Assembly (NCBI GenBank): GCA_029266835.1
Contig: JAQSWD010000065.1
Location: 1 to 54,654, forward strand
Direction: 5' to 3'
DNA length: 54,654 bases
Origin: Steroidobacteraceae bacterium
Lineage (GTDB): Bacteria > Pseudomonadota > Gammaproteobacteria > Steroidobacterales > Steroidobacteraceae
Shown here piece by piece: positions 17,167 to 25,086 of the stretch. The notes below the pieces were generated by a model. That model made no database searches. It saw nothing but the letters and a program-made list of their open reading frames with translations, and was not told the DNA's origin. The first letter of the stretch is position 1. Each line of letters begins with the position of its first letter. The position numbers and the translations under genes were made by a program.

Positions 17167-17642
17167 AGCCACTGCTCGCGGCGCTGCTGCTGTTGGGCGC
17201 CACCGGTCCGCAGGCCCGGACACCCGCACCGTCGTCCGACGAGTCGCACGCCGCAACCTTTGAGCCCGACGCCCCGCCCGCCGCCCCGCCCGCCGTCGAT
17301 CAGCGAGAAGCCACCCTGCGCGACCTGGAGTTCCGCACCGGCAAGGCGCAGTCCGGGCGCCGGCAGCTGGCCGAGGCACTGTCGGAAATGCGCGCGGACG
17401 GCATGGAACAGCGCGTATTCATGATTGGCTGCCAGGTCGCGAACACGACCGTGAAGATTCCCGAGTTCTTCCAGTACGCGCGCCAGCAGGTGAAGAAACT
17501 GGAGAAGCCCGCCAACCATCAGGCCTTGACCGCCGAACAGCGCGAACGTCTGGCTTCATTGAAGGCCACGTTGTCCACGCTGGAGGCCGCGCCCGAGTTT
17601 GATTGCGCCCGCATCTGGGCAGAGTCGCCGACGCCTGCCTGA
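17163..17642 (+). CDS. small exported protein of unknown function
   Basis: 159 residues from a GTG that overlaps the stop of the zinc-finger gene (GTGA). A short signal peptide, KPLLAALLLLGATGPQA, is followed by a Pro/Ala-rich stretch and then a charged, helical region with a Cys in MIGCQVANTTVKIPEFF and another near the end (EFDCARIW). The two Cys could pair if the protein is periplasmic. I do not recognise a family. Convergent with the broken M24 peptidase gene, 6 bp from its stop. Confidence 0.7.
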   Translation: MKPLLAALLLLGATGPQARTPAPSSDESHAATFEPDAPPAAPPAVDQREATLRDLEFRTGKAQSGRRQLAEALSEMRADGMEQRVFMIGCQVANTTVKIPEFFQYARQQVKKLEKPANHQALTAEQRERLASLKATLSTLEAAPEFDCARIWAESPTPA

Positions 17643-17648
17643 GGCGGG

Positions 17649-18733
17649 TCAGCTGAAGGGCTGGTCGAGCGACCGGGCCGGGGTCGAGAACCACACGGGC
17701 CTTTCCTCGCCCATGTGGAAGCAATCTTCGAGCCGGATGCCGAATCTTCCCGGTAGATAGATTCCCGGTTCATCGCTGAAACACATGCCCGGCGCCAGCG
17801 GCGTGGCTTCGCCATGCACCAGGTTCACGGGTTCGTGGCCGTCGAGACCGATGCCGTGGCCGGTGCGGTGCGAGAGGCCGGGTAGTTTGTAGCCGGGACC
17901 GTAACCCCATTTCTCGTACCGCGCGCGCACCGCGTCGTCGACCGCGCCCGCGGGCACTCCCACGCGCGCGGCGTCGATGGCGATCTGCTGGCCCTCGCGC
18001 ATCTGCTCCCAGACCTTGCGCTGCTCGGCGGTGGCCTTGCCGAAGACGAAGGTGCGCGAGATATCCGATTGGTATCCCTGCACCGAGCAGCCGCAATCCA
18101 TGAGCACCACTTCCGATTCACGCACGGCCTGGGGTTTGCCCGAGCCATGTGGATAGGCGCTGGCCTCGCCCAGCAGCACCAGCGCGAACTGCCGCGCACG
18201 ACGGGTGCGCCGGCCTTGATCTCGACACGCGGCATCACATTGCGCAGCCCATCCACGGCGAAGAAACGCACGGTCTCCTCGATGCCCACCGCTGCGGTGA
18301 CCTTGCCGTCGCGCAGGATGCCGGCGACGGTGGCCAACGGATCGTCATGTTCATTCCACACGCGCACGTCGGCCGGCACCCGCAGGCTCTCGCGCACCGA
18401 GGGCTCTTCGAAATGCGGCGTGACGATGACCAGGTCGCCATCGCGGGGCAGTACGGCCGCCGTGAGCCGCTCGCTGCGCCACCATTGCACGCCGGTGAAG
18501 TACACCAGCGACGCGCCGGGCTCGATGAGCAACGCGCCGATGCCGTGTTTGCCCATGAGCGTGCGCGCCTTGTCGAGGCGCGCAAGGTATTCGGCCCCGG
18601 CAATGGGCTGGACGCCGCCGGTCATGGGCGCGAGTTTCGAGGCGGACTCCCCGGAGAACAACCGCGCGGATGGCAGCGAGGCGAGGGCGGCAGCGCCACC
18701 GAAAGATAGGGCCTGGCGTCGCGTTATGCGCAT
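17649..18733 (-). pseudogene. M24 family Xaa-Pro-type metallopeptidase, broken by internal deletion and frame change
   Basis: The N-terminal part (MRITRRQALSFGGAAAL, a Tat-like signal, then a creatinase-type N domain up to IKAGAPVVR) and the C-terminal part (FALVLLGEASAYPHG onward) are in different frames and meet near 18186-18199. The C-terminal part keeps the metal ligands: MDCGC, SDISRTF, GHGIGLDGHE, DEPGIY and RLED. Relatives have a linker with an IKS..EI-type motif and helices between these parts, roughly 60-80 residues, which is absent here. The remaining span is 1085 bases, not a multiple of three. It follows GT9 and DUF6165 on the same strand. An assembly error is an alternative explanation. 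Confidence 0.8.
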
Positions 18734-18746
18734 CGAGGTGCCGCGG

Positions 18747-19136
18747 CTAATACGATTGGTAGGACTTCTCTTCGACGATGGTCGAGCCCATGGCGGTGTT
18801 GATGCGCTTCTTGATGGCGGCGCGTTCGTCGTTCACGACGTACACGGAGCGCGCGAGTTCGATGAACTTCTCGCCGAACCGCTTGGCGCGCTCCTCGTCG
18901 CGGATCTCGTCCTCGATGACCCACAGCTTCTCGTTCACGCGCGTGAGATTGGCTTCCTCGTCGCCGATGTCCACCGCGGCGGCGCCGGAGTCACGCCAGG
19001 TTTTTTCCAGCAGGGCGAGCTCATGTTTCACGTTGGCCACCTTCACCGGGTCGCTCATGCGCGCGGCCTTGATGCGCAGGATGGTGATCTTGTCGAGCAT
19101 CTCGCCGGGGCTGAGCGGAACCAGGATGTCTTTCAT
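18747..19136 (-). CDS. DUF6165 family protein
   Basis: 129 residues, cytoplasmic and highly charged, with no signal peptide. The N-terminus ILVPLSPGEMLDKITILRIKA matches what I remember of the DUF6165 family, small proteins often beside lipopolysaccharide glycosyltransferase genes. The rest is predicted helical. Its ATG overlaps the stop of the upstream heptosyltransferase-like gene (ATGA), so the two are coupled. A role in core-oligosaccharide synthesis is inferred from position only; no catalytic motif is visible. Confidence 0.75.
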   Translation of the reverse strand: MKDILVPLSPGEMLDKITILRIKAARMSDPVKVANVKHELALLEKTWRDSGAAAVDIGDEEANLTRVNEKLWVIEDEIRDEERAKRFGEKFIELARSVYVVNDERAAIKKRINTAMGSTIVEEKSYQSY

Positions 19137-20248
19137 TTGCCCTTTCTCATATTGGGAGCCGTCGCCGCCGCCGCGGGTGACGCCAGCGAGGCCAGTAGTT
19201 CGTCGAGCTTCGCGGTCACCGCGTTCGTCTGGATGAGTTCCATGACGCCGGGCATTTCGATCTTTTTCGTCCAGGGCAGCTCGCCAGCTGGCTTGTTGAG
19301 GAATTTCCGCGCCGCTTCATCATATCGGTTCACGCACCAATGGCGCGACAGGTAGGGGCCGCTGCGATCCGGGTTGGTGGCGGCATACAGCCCGATTACC
19401 GGAAGATTGACCATGGTGGCCATGTGCGCGGGACCGGAGTCCGGTGTCAGCAGCGCGGTGGCGCGTGACATCAGCGTCAGCAATTGAGGCAGCGTGTCCT
19501 TGCCCACCTGGTCGATGAGCGGCACCGGGCAATGCAGCGCGATCTGCTGGGCCATGTCGCGTTCGATGGCGGACGGTCCGCCGCACAGGATCACGCGCAT
19601 GCCATGGCGGGTGACCGCGTGTTCGGCCACGGCGGCATAACGTTCCGGCAGCCAGTTACGCATCGCATGGCTGGAACAGGCGCTGATCAACAGCGTGCGC
19701 TGACGCCCTTCCGTCGAAGAATGCGGGATGAGTTGTTGGGCGTACGCCATGGCCGCCGGAGGCGGCACGGGAATGCCCCAGCTCGGCTGCATGGGCGGCA
19801 CACCCAACGCGTCCGCGAAACCCTGGAAACTGTCGAGAACGTGTTCGCGCGAACGCTCGGCCACGCGCCGATTGGTGAACAGCCATTGCAGCTCGCGCGC
19901 GCGGGGTTTGTCGAATCCCAGCTTGATAGTCGCTGGAATGACGGCCGCGGCCGCGCTCGCGCGCAGGGATAATTGCAGATGCAGCAGCAGGTCGAAGGCC
20001 CCTCGGCGTTGCATCTCCTCGCGCAGCCGGGAATACGCGCTGAAGCCGGCGCCCTTGTCGACGGTGATAAGCTCCACATCCGGAATGAGGCTCATCAACT
20101 TCGCTTCAAGCTTGCCGATCACCCAGGTGAATCGCGTGCGCGGCCATGCTGCCTGCAGCCTGCGCAGCAGCGGCACGACGTGGCAGGTGTCGCCGATGGC
20201 ACTGAGTCGCAGCAGGCAGACCCTTTCAGGTGAATTCATGGCGTTCAT
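19133..20248 (-). CDS. glycosyltransferase family 9 (heptosyltransferase-like)
   Basis: 371 residues. ADP-heptose:LPS heptosyltransferase fold: the N-terminal nucleotide-sugar half starts with CLLRLSAIGDTCHVVPLLR, and the C-terminal half has TPDSGPAHMATMVNLPVIGLYAATNP, the typical donor-binding region. WaaC and WaaF transfer heptose to Kdo in the LPS inner core on the cytoplasmic face of the inner membrane; which of these steps this enzyme performs is not clear. ATG 20248 was used (ATG 20239 is possible). The neighbours kdkA and waaA, divergent and only 9 bp away, support the LPS role. Confidence 0.88.
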   Translation of the reverse strand: MNAMNSPERVCLLRLSAIGDTCHVVPLLRRLQAAWPRTRFTWVIGKLEAKLMSLIPDVELITVDKGAGFSAYSRLREEMQRRGAFDLLLHLQLSLRASAAAAVIPATIKLGFDKPRARELQWLFTNRRVAERSREHVLDSFQGFADALGVPPMQPSWGIPVPPPAAMAYAQQLIPHSSTEGRQRTLLISACSSHAMRNWLPERYAAVAEHAVTRHGMRVILCGGPSAIERDMAQQIALHCPVPLIDQVGKDTLPQLLTLMSRATALLTPDSGPAHMATMVNLPVIGLYAATNPDRSGPYLSRHWCVNRYDEAARKFLNKPAGELPWTKKIEMPGVMELIQTNAVTAKLDELLASLASPAAAATAPNMRKGK

Positions 20249-20257
20249 GGTGCGTGA

Positions 20258-21019
20258 ATGAAGCGCCACTGGCCCGTCGGCGCGGAAGTCAGCGAGGCTG
20301 CCATCGATGGCGGCCGGATGCTATACGACACCCAGAGGACCGGCAATTTCTCGGCGGAGTTCTTCGACCCGGAATACTGGCGCAAGCACGATGCCATCGA
20401 AGGCTCGGCGATGGGCCGCGGCACCACCTGGTTCATCAAGGCCGGTGACGGGCACTTCGTGCTGCGCCACTACCGGCGCGGCGGTCTGATCGCAAAATTT
20501 TCAAAGGACCGTTACTGGTGGAGCTCCGAAGCGGATACGCGCGCCTTCGCCGAGTGGTATCTCACCTATCACCTGCATCGCGCAGGCCTGCCGGTGCCAG
20601 CGCCGGTCGCGGCGCGGTACCAGCGCGAGGGGCTGTTCTACCGTGCGGACATCATCACGCAGCGCATCGAGAACAGCGAGTCCCTGGCGCAGCGGCTGCT
20701 CAAGGGGCCGCTTTCGCTCACGCAATGGATCGCCGTCGGGCGGGTCCTGCGCCGCTTTCATGATGCCGGCGTCTGCCATGCCGATCTCAATGCGCACAAC
20801 ATCCTGCTGACGCCTGAACAGGTGTACCTCATCGACTTCGACCGCGGCACGTTGCGCAAGCGCGGCTGGTGGGCAGACACCACGCTGGTGCGGCTGTACC
20901 GTTCGCTCGAGAAAGTGACATTGATGGACGCACCCGAGAGCTTTTCGGACCAGGACTGGCATTCGCTGCTGGCCGGCTATCGCGAATCGGCGGGACTGCC
21001 ACAGCCGTCCATGGTCTGA
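20258..21019 (+). CDS. kdkA: 3-deoxy-D-manno-octulosonic acid (Kdo) kinase
   Basis: 253 residues of the KdkA family, which phosphorylates the 4-OH of the Kdo residue on lipid A with ATP. Kinase-like features: IEGSAMGRGTTWFI (glycine-rich region), VLRHYRRGGL with the ATP-binding Lys region changed as in the family, HADLNAHN with catalytic D176, and IDFDRG with metal-binding D193. Length agrees with Haemophilus KdkA (about 240). It precedes waaA by 5 bp, so it modifies the product of its neighbour. A kinase of this type usually goes with a single Kdo on lipid A, which suggests a monofunctional WaaA here (inference). Confidence 0.92.
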   Translation: MKRHWPVGAEVSEAAIDGGRMLYDTQRTGNFSAEFFDPEYWRKHDAIEGSAMGRGTTWFIKAGDGHFVLRHYRRGGLIAKFSKDRYWWSSEADTRAFAEWYLTYHLHRAGLPVPAPVAARYQREGLFYRADIITQRIENSESLAQRLLKGPLSLTQWIAVGRVLRRFHDAGVCHADLNAHNILLTPEQVYLIDFDRGTLRKRGWWADTTLVRLYRSLEKVTLMDAPESFSDQDWHSLLAGYRESAGLPQPSMV

Positions 21020-21024
21020 AGCCG

Positions 21025-22290
21025 GTGCGCTTCGTCTATATCCTCCTCGCCTACCTGATCGCGCCGATCTGGATCGGTGCGCTGGCGCTGCGCGGGTTCC
21101 GCGACAAGACCCATTGGCGCGGGTTCTCGCAGCGGTTCGGCCTCGGCCCGACCGTGCCAGCCAGGAGTATCTGGGTACATGCCGTGTCGGTGGGCGAAGT
21201 GCAGGCCGCGGTGCCGCTGGTGGAGGCGTTGCTCGACCGATTCCCCGGAATTCCGCTGGTGCTGACCACCGTCACACCCACCGGCCGCGCGCGCGCCGAG
21301 GCCCTCTTCAAGCAGCGCGTGGACGTGCGCTACGTGCCCATCGACTGGCCGGGTTCCGTCCGCCGCTTCTTCCAGCGTGTGCAGCCGCAGCTCGCGGTGA
21401 TCCTCGAGACCGAGATCTGGCCCAACCTCTATCAGCGTTGCGGCGCGCTCGGGGTGCCGCTGGTATTGGCCAGCGCGCGCATCTCGCCGCGCTCGGTGAA
21501 TCGCTATCGGCGCCTCGTGAGCCTGTTCCGCGAAACCCTGTCGCACGGGATCTTCATCGCGGCGCAGAGCCAGGAGGATGCCGAACGGTTCCGATCCATC
21601 GGCGCCAGTCCCGAGCGCACGCACGTGGTGGGCAACATCAAGTTCGACTTCGGCTATCCACCGGACATGGAGGCGCGCGGCCATCAACTGCGGCAGATGC
21701 TGGGCCCCAACCGCCCGGTATGGGTGGCCGGCAGTACGCACGAGAAGGAAGAGGAATTGCTGCTGGCCGCGCATCGGCGCATCCGCGAACGCTTCAGCAC
21801 GGCGCTGCTGGTGCTGGTACCGCGGCATCCGCCGCGGTTCGGGGACGTGTCCACGTTGCTGGGCGAGCAGGGCCTGCGTTTCGTCAGGCGCACCAGCGCC
21901 AAGGCCGTCACGGCGGACACCGAGGTCTATCTTCTGGACACGCTGGGCGAACTACCGGCGTTCTACGCCGCGGGAGACGTGGCGTTCGTGGGGGGCAGCC
22001 TCGGCATCGACCATGTCGGCGGGCACAACCTGCTGGAGCCGGCGGCGCTCAGCCTGCCCATCATCGCCGGGCCGCACAATTTCAACTCCTCGGACATCGC
22101 CCGCATGCTGGTCGAGCGCCATGCCCTGCAGATTGTGCAGAGCCCCGAGGAGCTGGCGAAGGTGGTGGGCAGTCTGCTCGCGGACCCGACACGACGCGCC
22201 ACCATGGGCTCCGCGGGCCGCAGAACGGTCGACGACAACCGTGGTGCCGTCAAAAGGCTGATGGAATTCCTGGAGCCTTTGCTGCCTTGA
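21025..22290 (+). CDS. waaA: 3-deoxy-D-manno-octulosonic acid transferase
   Basis: 421 residues from a GTG 5 bp after kdkA. WaaA (KdtA) moves Kdo from CMP-Kdo to lipid IVA at the inner membrane. An N-terminal anchor (RFVYILLAYLIAPIWIGALAL) is followed by WVHAVSVGEVQAA, with the catalytic-base Glu in the usual place, then LETEIWPNL, the substrate-recognition stretch. The C-terminal half has AGSTHEKEEE and GGSLGIDHVGGHNLLEPAA for CMP-Kdo binding. Whether it adds one or two Kdo units cannot be read directly; the adjacent kdkA suggests one. Confidence 0.95.
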   Translation: MRFVYILLAYLIAPIWIGALALRGFRDKTHWRGFSQRFGLGPTVPARSIWVHAVSVGEVQAAVPLVEALLDRFPGIPLVLTTVTPTGRARAEALFKQRVDVRYVPIDWPGSVRRFFQRVQPQLAVILETEIWPNLYQRCGALGVPLVLASARISPRSVNRYRRLVSLFRETLSHGIFIAAQSQEDAERFRSIGASPERTHVVGNIKFDFGYPPDMEARGHQLRQMLGPNRPVWVAGSTHEKEEELLLAAHRRIRERFSTALLVLVPRHPPRFGDVSTLLGEQGLRFVRRTSAKAVTADTEVYLLDTLGELPAFYAAGDVAFVGGSLGIDHVGGHNLLEPAALSLPIIAGPHNFNSSDIARMLVERHALQIVQSPEELAKVVGSLLADPTRRATMGSAGRRTVDDNRGAVKRLMEFLEPLLP

Positions 22291-22318
22291 AAAAAAACGC
22301 CGGCACGAGGCCGGCGTT
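22290..22318 (-). terminator. intrinsic terminator for tolC
   Basis: Arms 22296-22304 and 22310-22318 form a perfect 9-bp stem with a 5-base loop. On the minus strand the stem is followed by a run of eight T, directly after the tolC-type stop. On the plus strand only two T follow, so it should act mainly on the minus-strand gene. Confidence 0.85.
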
Positions 22319-22341
22319 CATTCTGCTGATGCGCAGTCGAT

Positions 22342-23802
22342 TTACTGCGCGGGCGGTGTGCCCGGGATGACTTCCGGCGGATTTGCCGGCGGCGGCGGAG
22401 TCTCCAGCGAACTGTTGACGTCCTCGAGCGCCTTGCGGTCGAGGATGCCCGCGGCCTGCTTGAGACGCAGCACGTTCAGCATGTAGTCGTAGCGGCTGCG
22501 CGCGTAATTCGTCTGCGCACGCACCAGCTGCTGGCGCGCGGCAAGCACGTCCACGGCGGTGCGGGTGCCCACGTCGTAACCGGCTTCCGTGGCGCGTAGC
22601 GCCGTCGCCGAGGATTCCAGCGCCTGCTTGAGGGCCTGCACGCGCGACATCTCCGACACCACGCCCAGGTAGGCGTCGCGCGCCGTGCGCTCGGTCTCGC
22701 GCGACACGCGTTCGAGGCGCTGCTTCGCCGCCTGCCAGCGGTACGACGACTGCCGCACGCGCGACTGCGTGCCGCCGCTCGACCAGATGGGCACCGTGAC
22801 CGACAGGACGACCGACTTGTCGACGTCGCCATCGGAACTCGAGTTCAGCGTGCCACCGTCGGGAAAACCCGGGATGGCCCCGAAGGCATTCGTCCTTTCC
22901 GTTTCGCTGTGCGACCTGCCGACGGTCAGATCCACCTGCGGCAGGTGACCGCCGAAGTTGATGCGAACGTCGTCGCGCGCGATATCCGCGCCCAGGCGGC
23001 TCGAAGTGAGCGACAGGTTCTGTTCCATGGATGCTTCGACCCACTTCTGCGGGTCGGCGGGCTCGGGGATGCTGAGCGGCATGTCCGCGCGCGGCGTGGC
23101 AAGCACGGCGTATTGCATGTCCGTGATCTCGCGCAGCAGTTCCTGCGAGGTGGCGAGCAGGCGTTTGGCGGCGATCAGGTCCGCGGCGGCGGTGTCGCGC
23201 GCGGCACGCGCTTCCTGCACGTCAGTGATGGCGATGAGGCCCACCTCGAAGCGCTTGTCCGCCTGCTCGAGCTGGCGCGAGATGGCATCCAGCGAAGCCT
23301 GGTTGGCCTGCACGCTGTCCTGCGCGGCGAGCACGTCGAAGTAGCGCGTGGCCAGGCGCAGCGCCAGGTCCTGCTGGGCGACGCCATAGTCGGCATCGGC
23401 CTGGGCGACGATCTTGCCGGCCTGGCGCAGCCCGAACAGCTGGCCCCAGTTGAAGACGCTCTGGCGCAGCTGGACGCCCCAGCCGGTATCTTCGTAGGTC
23501 GTATCGCCGCTGCTGTCTTCGGTCTGGATGATGAAGTTGCCCGAGTCATCCGGGTCGACGAGCCTGTCCTGGGTGGAGGTACCGCTGGAGTCCTGTTCGG
23601 TCTTGCTCCAGCTGCCGTTGATCTGCGGCAAGTAGGCGGCCCAGGCCTGCGGACGCGCTTCGCGCGTGGCTTTGCGAGTGAACTCCGCTTCGCGGACCAA
23701 GGGGTCGTTGACAACGGCCTGGTCGAAGATCGTCAGCAGATCCTCAGCGGCGGCGGTCGAACCAATCAGGCAGCCCATCCCCAGGGCGAATAAACGGCGC
23801 AT
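22342..23802 (-). CDS. tolC: TolC family outer-membrane efflux channel protein
   Basis: 486 residues with a signal peptide (MRRLFALGMGCLIGSTAAAED). It has the two long coiled helical repeats of OEP proteins: TRYFDVLAAQDSVQANQASL and RYDYMLNVLRLKQAAGIL frame the repeats, with GVQLRQSVFNWG as the barrel strand. TolC trimers form the exit duct for tripartite pumps and type I secretion. A Pro-rich tail ends the protein. An AGAGGA ribosome site lies 9 bases before the ATG. No pump partner is adjacent. The position facing waaA and downstream of pcm resembles the arrangement in Xanthomonas relatives. Confidence 0.9.
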   Translation of the reverse strand: MRRLFALGMGCLIGSTAAAEDLLTIFDQAVVNDPLVREAEFTRKATREARPQAWAAYLPQINGSWSKTEQDSSGTSTQDRLVDPDDSGNFIIQTEDSSGDTTYEDTGWGVQLRQSVFNWGQLFGLRQAGKIVAQADADYGVAQQDLALRLATRYFDVLAAQDSVQANQASLDAISRQLEQADKRFEVGLIAITDVQEARAARDTAAADLIAAKRLLATSQELLREITDMQYAVLATPRADMPLSIPEPADPQKWVEASMEQNLSLTSSRLGADIARDDVRINFGGHLPQVDLTVGRSHSETERTNAFGAIPGFPDGGTLNSSSDGDVDKSVVLSVTVPIWSSGGTQSRVRQSSYRWQAAKQRLERVSRETERTARDAYLGVVSEMSRVQALKQALESSATALRATEAGYDVGTRTAVDVLAARQQLVRAQTNYARSRYDYMLNVLRLKQAAGILDRKALEDVNSSLETPPPPANPPEVIPGTPPAQ

Positions 23803-23832
23803 TAATAAGAGTCCTCTTTAGTGTTGTAGTTC

Positions 23833-23841
23833 ACTATATCA
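23833..23841 (-). promoter_or_regulatory. extended -10 promoter for tolC
   Basis: On the minus strand TGATATAGT gives an extended -10 (TGn plus TATAGT, 5 of 6 to consensus) about 30 bases before the tolC ATG. No convincing -35 hexamer at 16-18 bases was found, consistent with an extended -10 promoter. Confidence 0.5.
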
Positions 23842-23880
23842 CCTGGCGCTGGGCCAAGGAAACAGAGCAACTTAGACGAG

Positions 23881-24210
23881 TCAGTACTGCGGAACGGTTG
23901 CATCCACTTCTTCGCTCCAGGCGGAAATGCCACCCGTGAGGTTTGCAACATTCGTAAACCCTTGATCTGCAAGAAAGTGCGCCACTCGCAGCGACCGGCC
24001 ACCCGCGTGACACATCACGATGGTTTCTGCCTCGCGAGGCAATTCCGCGACGCGCGCCGGTACCTGGTTCATGGGCACATGTACGACGTCCGGAATGCGT
24101 GCAAGTTGCAGTTCCCACTCCTCACGCACGTCCAGGACCAGCGGTTGTTCGCCGCGGTCGCGCATGGCCTTGAGCTCCAGGGCCGATATCTCACGCACCA
24201 TGGCATCCAC
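23881..24210 (-). CDS. rhodanese-like domain protein
   Basis: 109 residues, one rhodanese domain of GlpE/PspE size and cytoplasmic. The active-site loop is CHAGGRS with the persulfide-forming Cys; DVREEWE and GGISAW are the flanking family motifs. Small rhodaneses pass sulfane sulfur to thiols or cyanide; the physiological partner is unknown. The gene starts 9 bp after the Pcm-like gene stop on the same strand, and tolC follows 78 bp on with its own promoter candidate. ATG 24201 is an alternative start 3 codons in. Confidence 0.9.
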   Translation of the reverse strand: MDAMVREISALELKAMRDRGEQPLVLDVREEWELQLARIPDVVHVPMNQVPARVAELPREAETIVMCHAGGRSLRVAHFLADQGFTNVANLTGGISAWSEEVDATVPQY

Positions 24211-24219
24211 CCCGGGCGT

Positions 24220-24870
24220 TCAAAAAGTGAAAGGTTCGGGCCACTTCGCGTTGTCCAACGCGTCGATGGCGGTCTCGAACAAACCCGTGCTGTCCCAAGT
24301 TGCATCCCCGGTGCGCGTGATCAACAGCGCCTCCTGGAGTTGGGTGGCACCGACCACGGCGAAAAGTTTTCCACCCACGGCCAACGCGCGAGCGAAGCGA
24401 TCGTCGTACAGGGGCAGGGATCCACATACCGCAATGACCGCATAGTCCTTGCCCAGGTCCAAGTGGAAAGTGTCACCCTTGACCACTTCGACCTGCCCGA
24501 AGCCGGCGCGCTTGAGGTTGTGACGCGCCGCCCCGGCAAGATCCGCGTCTATTTCGATGGCCCGCACGCTGGCGCCCATGGCCGAAAGGCAAGCGGGCAC
24601 GAAACCGGTGCCGCAGCCGACCACCAGCGCGCGCATTCCGGGTGCGGCTTCCAGCGCCTGAAGGAGCCGTCCGACAATCTTCGGCGGGAGCATGTGCTGG
24701 CCGGCACGTAATGGAATCTCGGCGTCGGCGAACGCCAGCTCGGCGAATTTTCCGGGCACGAAAAACTCGCGCGGCGTGCGGCGCATGGCGTCCAGCACGC
24801 GCTCGTCGAACACGTCCCACGCGCGTACCTGCTGCGTGATCATCTGAACGCGCGCGAACTCGGTCTGCAT
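24220..24870 (-). CDS. protein-L-isoaspartate O-methyltransferase family protein (divergent)
   Basis: 216 residues, starting at an ATG with GAGGAA upstream. The fold matches Pcm: PREFFVPGKFAELAFADAEIPL in the N-terminal lid and VVGCGTGFVPACL as the SAM-binding loop. Two canonical features differ: the loop has VVG where Pcm has an acidic EIG, and the TISQP substrate loop is replaced by HMLPPK. It may therefore methylate another target or have lost repair activity. Gene order Pcm-rhodanese-TolC resembles Xanthomonadales. The family call is firm; isoaspartyl repair function is not. Confidence 0.82.
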   Translation of the reverse strand: MQTEFARVQMITQQVRAWDVFDERVLDAMRRTPREFFVPGKFAELAFADAEIPLRAGQHMLPPKIVGRLLQALEAAPGMRALVVGCGTGFVPACLSAMGASVRAIEIDADLAGAARHNLKRAGFGQVEVVKGDTFHLDLGKDYAVIAVCGSLPLYDDRFARALAVGGKLFAVVGATQLQEALLITRTGDATWDSTGLFETAIDALDNAKWPEPFTF

Positions 24871-25086
24871 GTGCAATTCCTCGGCAAGGATCGAATGGGA
24901 TGCTACTTATTCTGCCCGATTCCGCTGGCGCAAAGGGCTTCGTTTCAGCGCGGAACTGATCGTCACATCGCTTATCTTTATGGTTAATGTCGAATGAGTG
25001 GCTGACACCGCTCGGCTATTCTGCATTTGCAGCACGGATGCTCAGCAAAAAAGACCTACTAATAAAGTTGGGGATTACTTCTCGGC

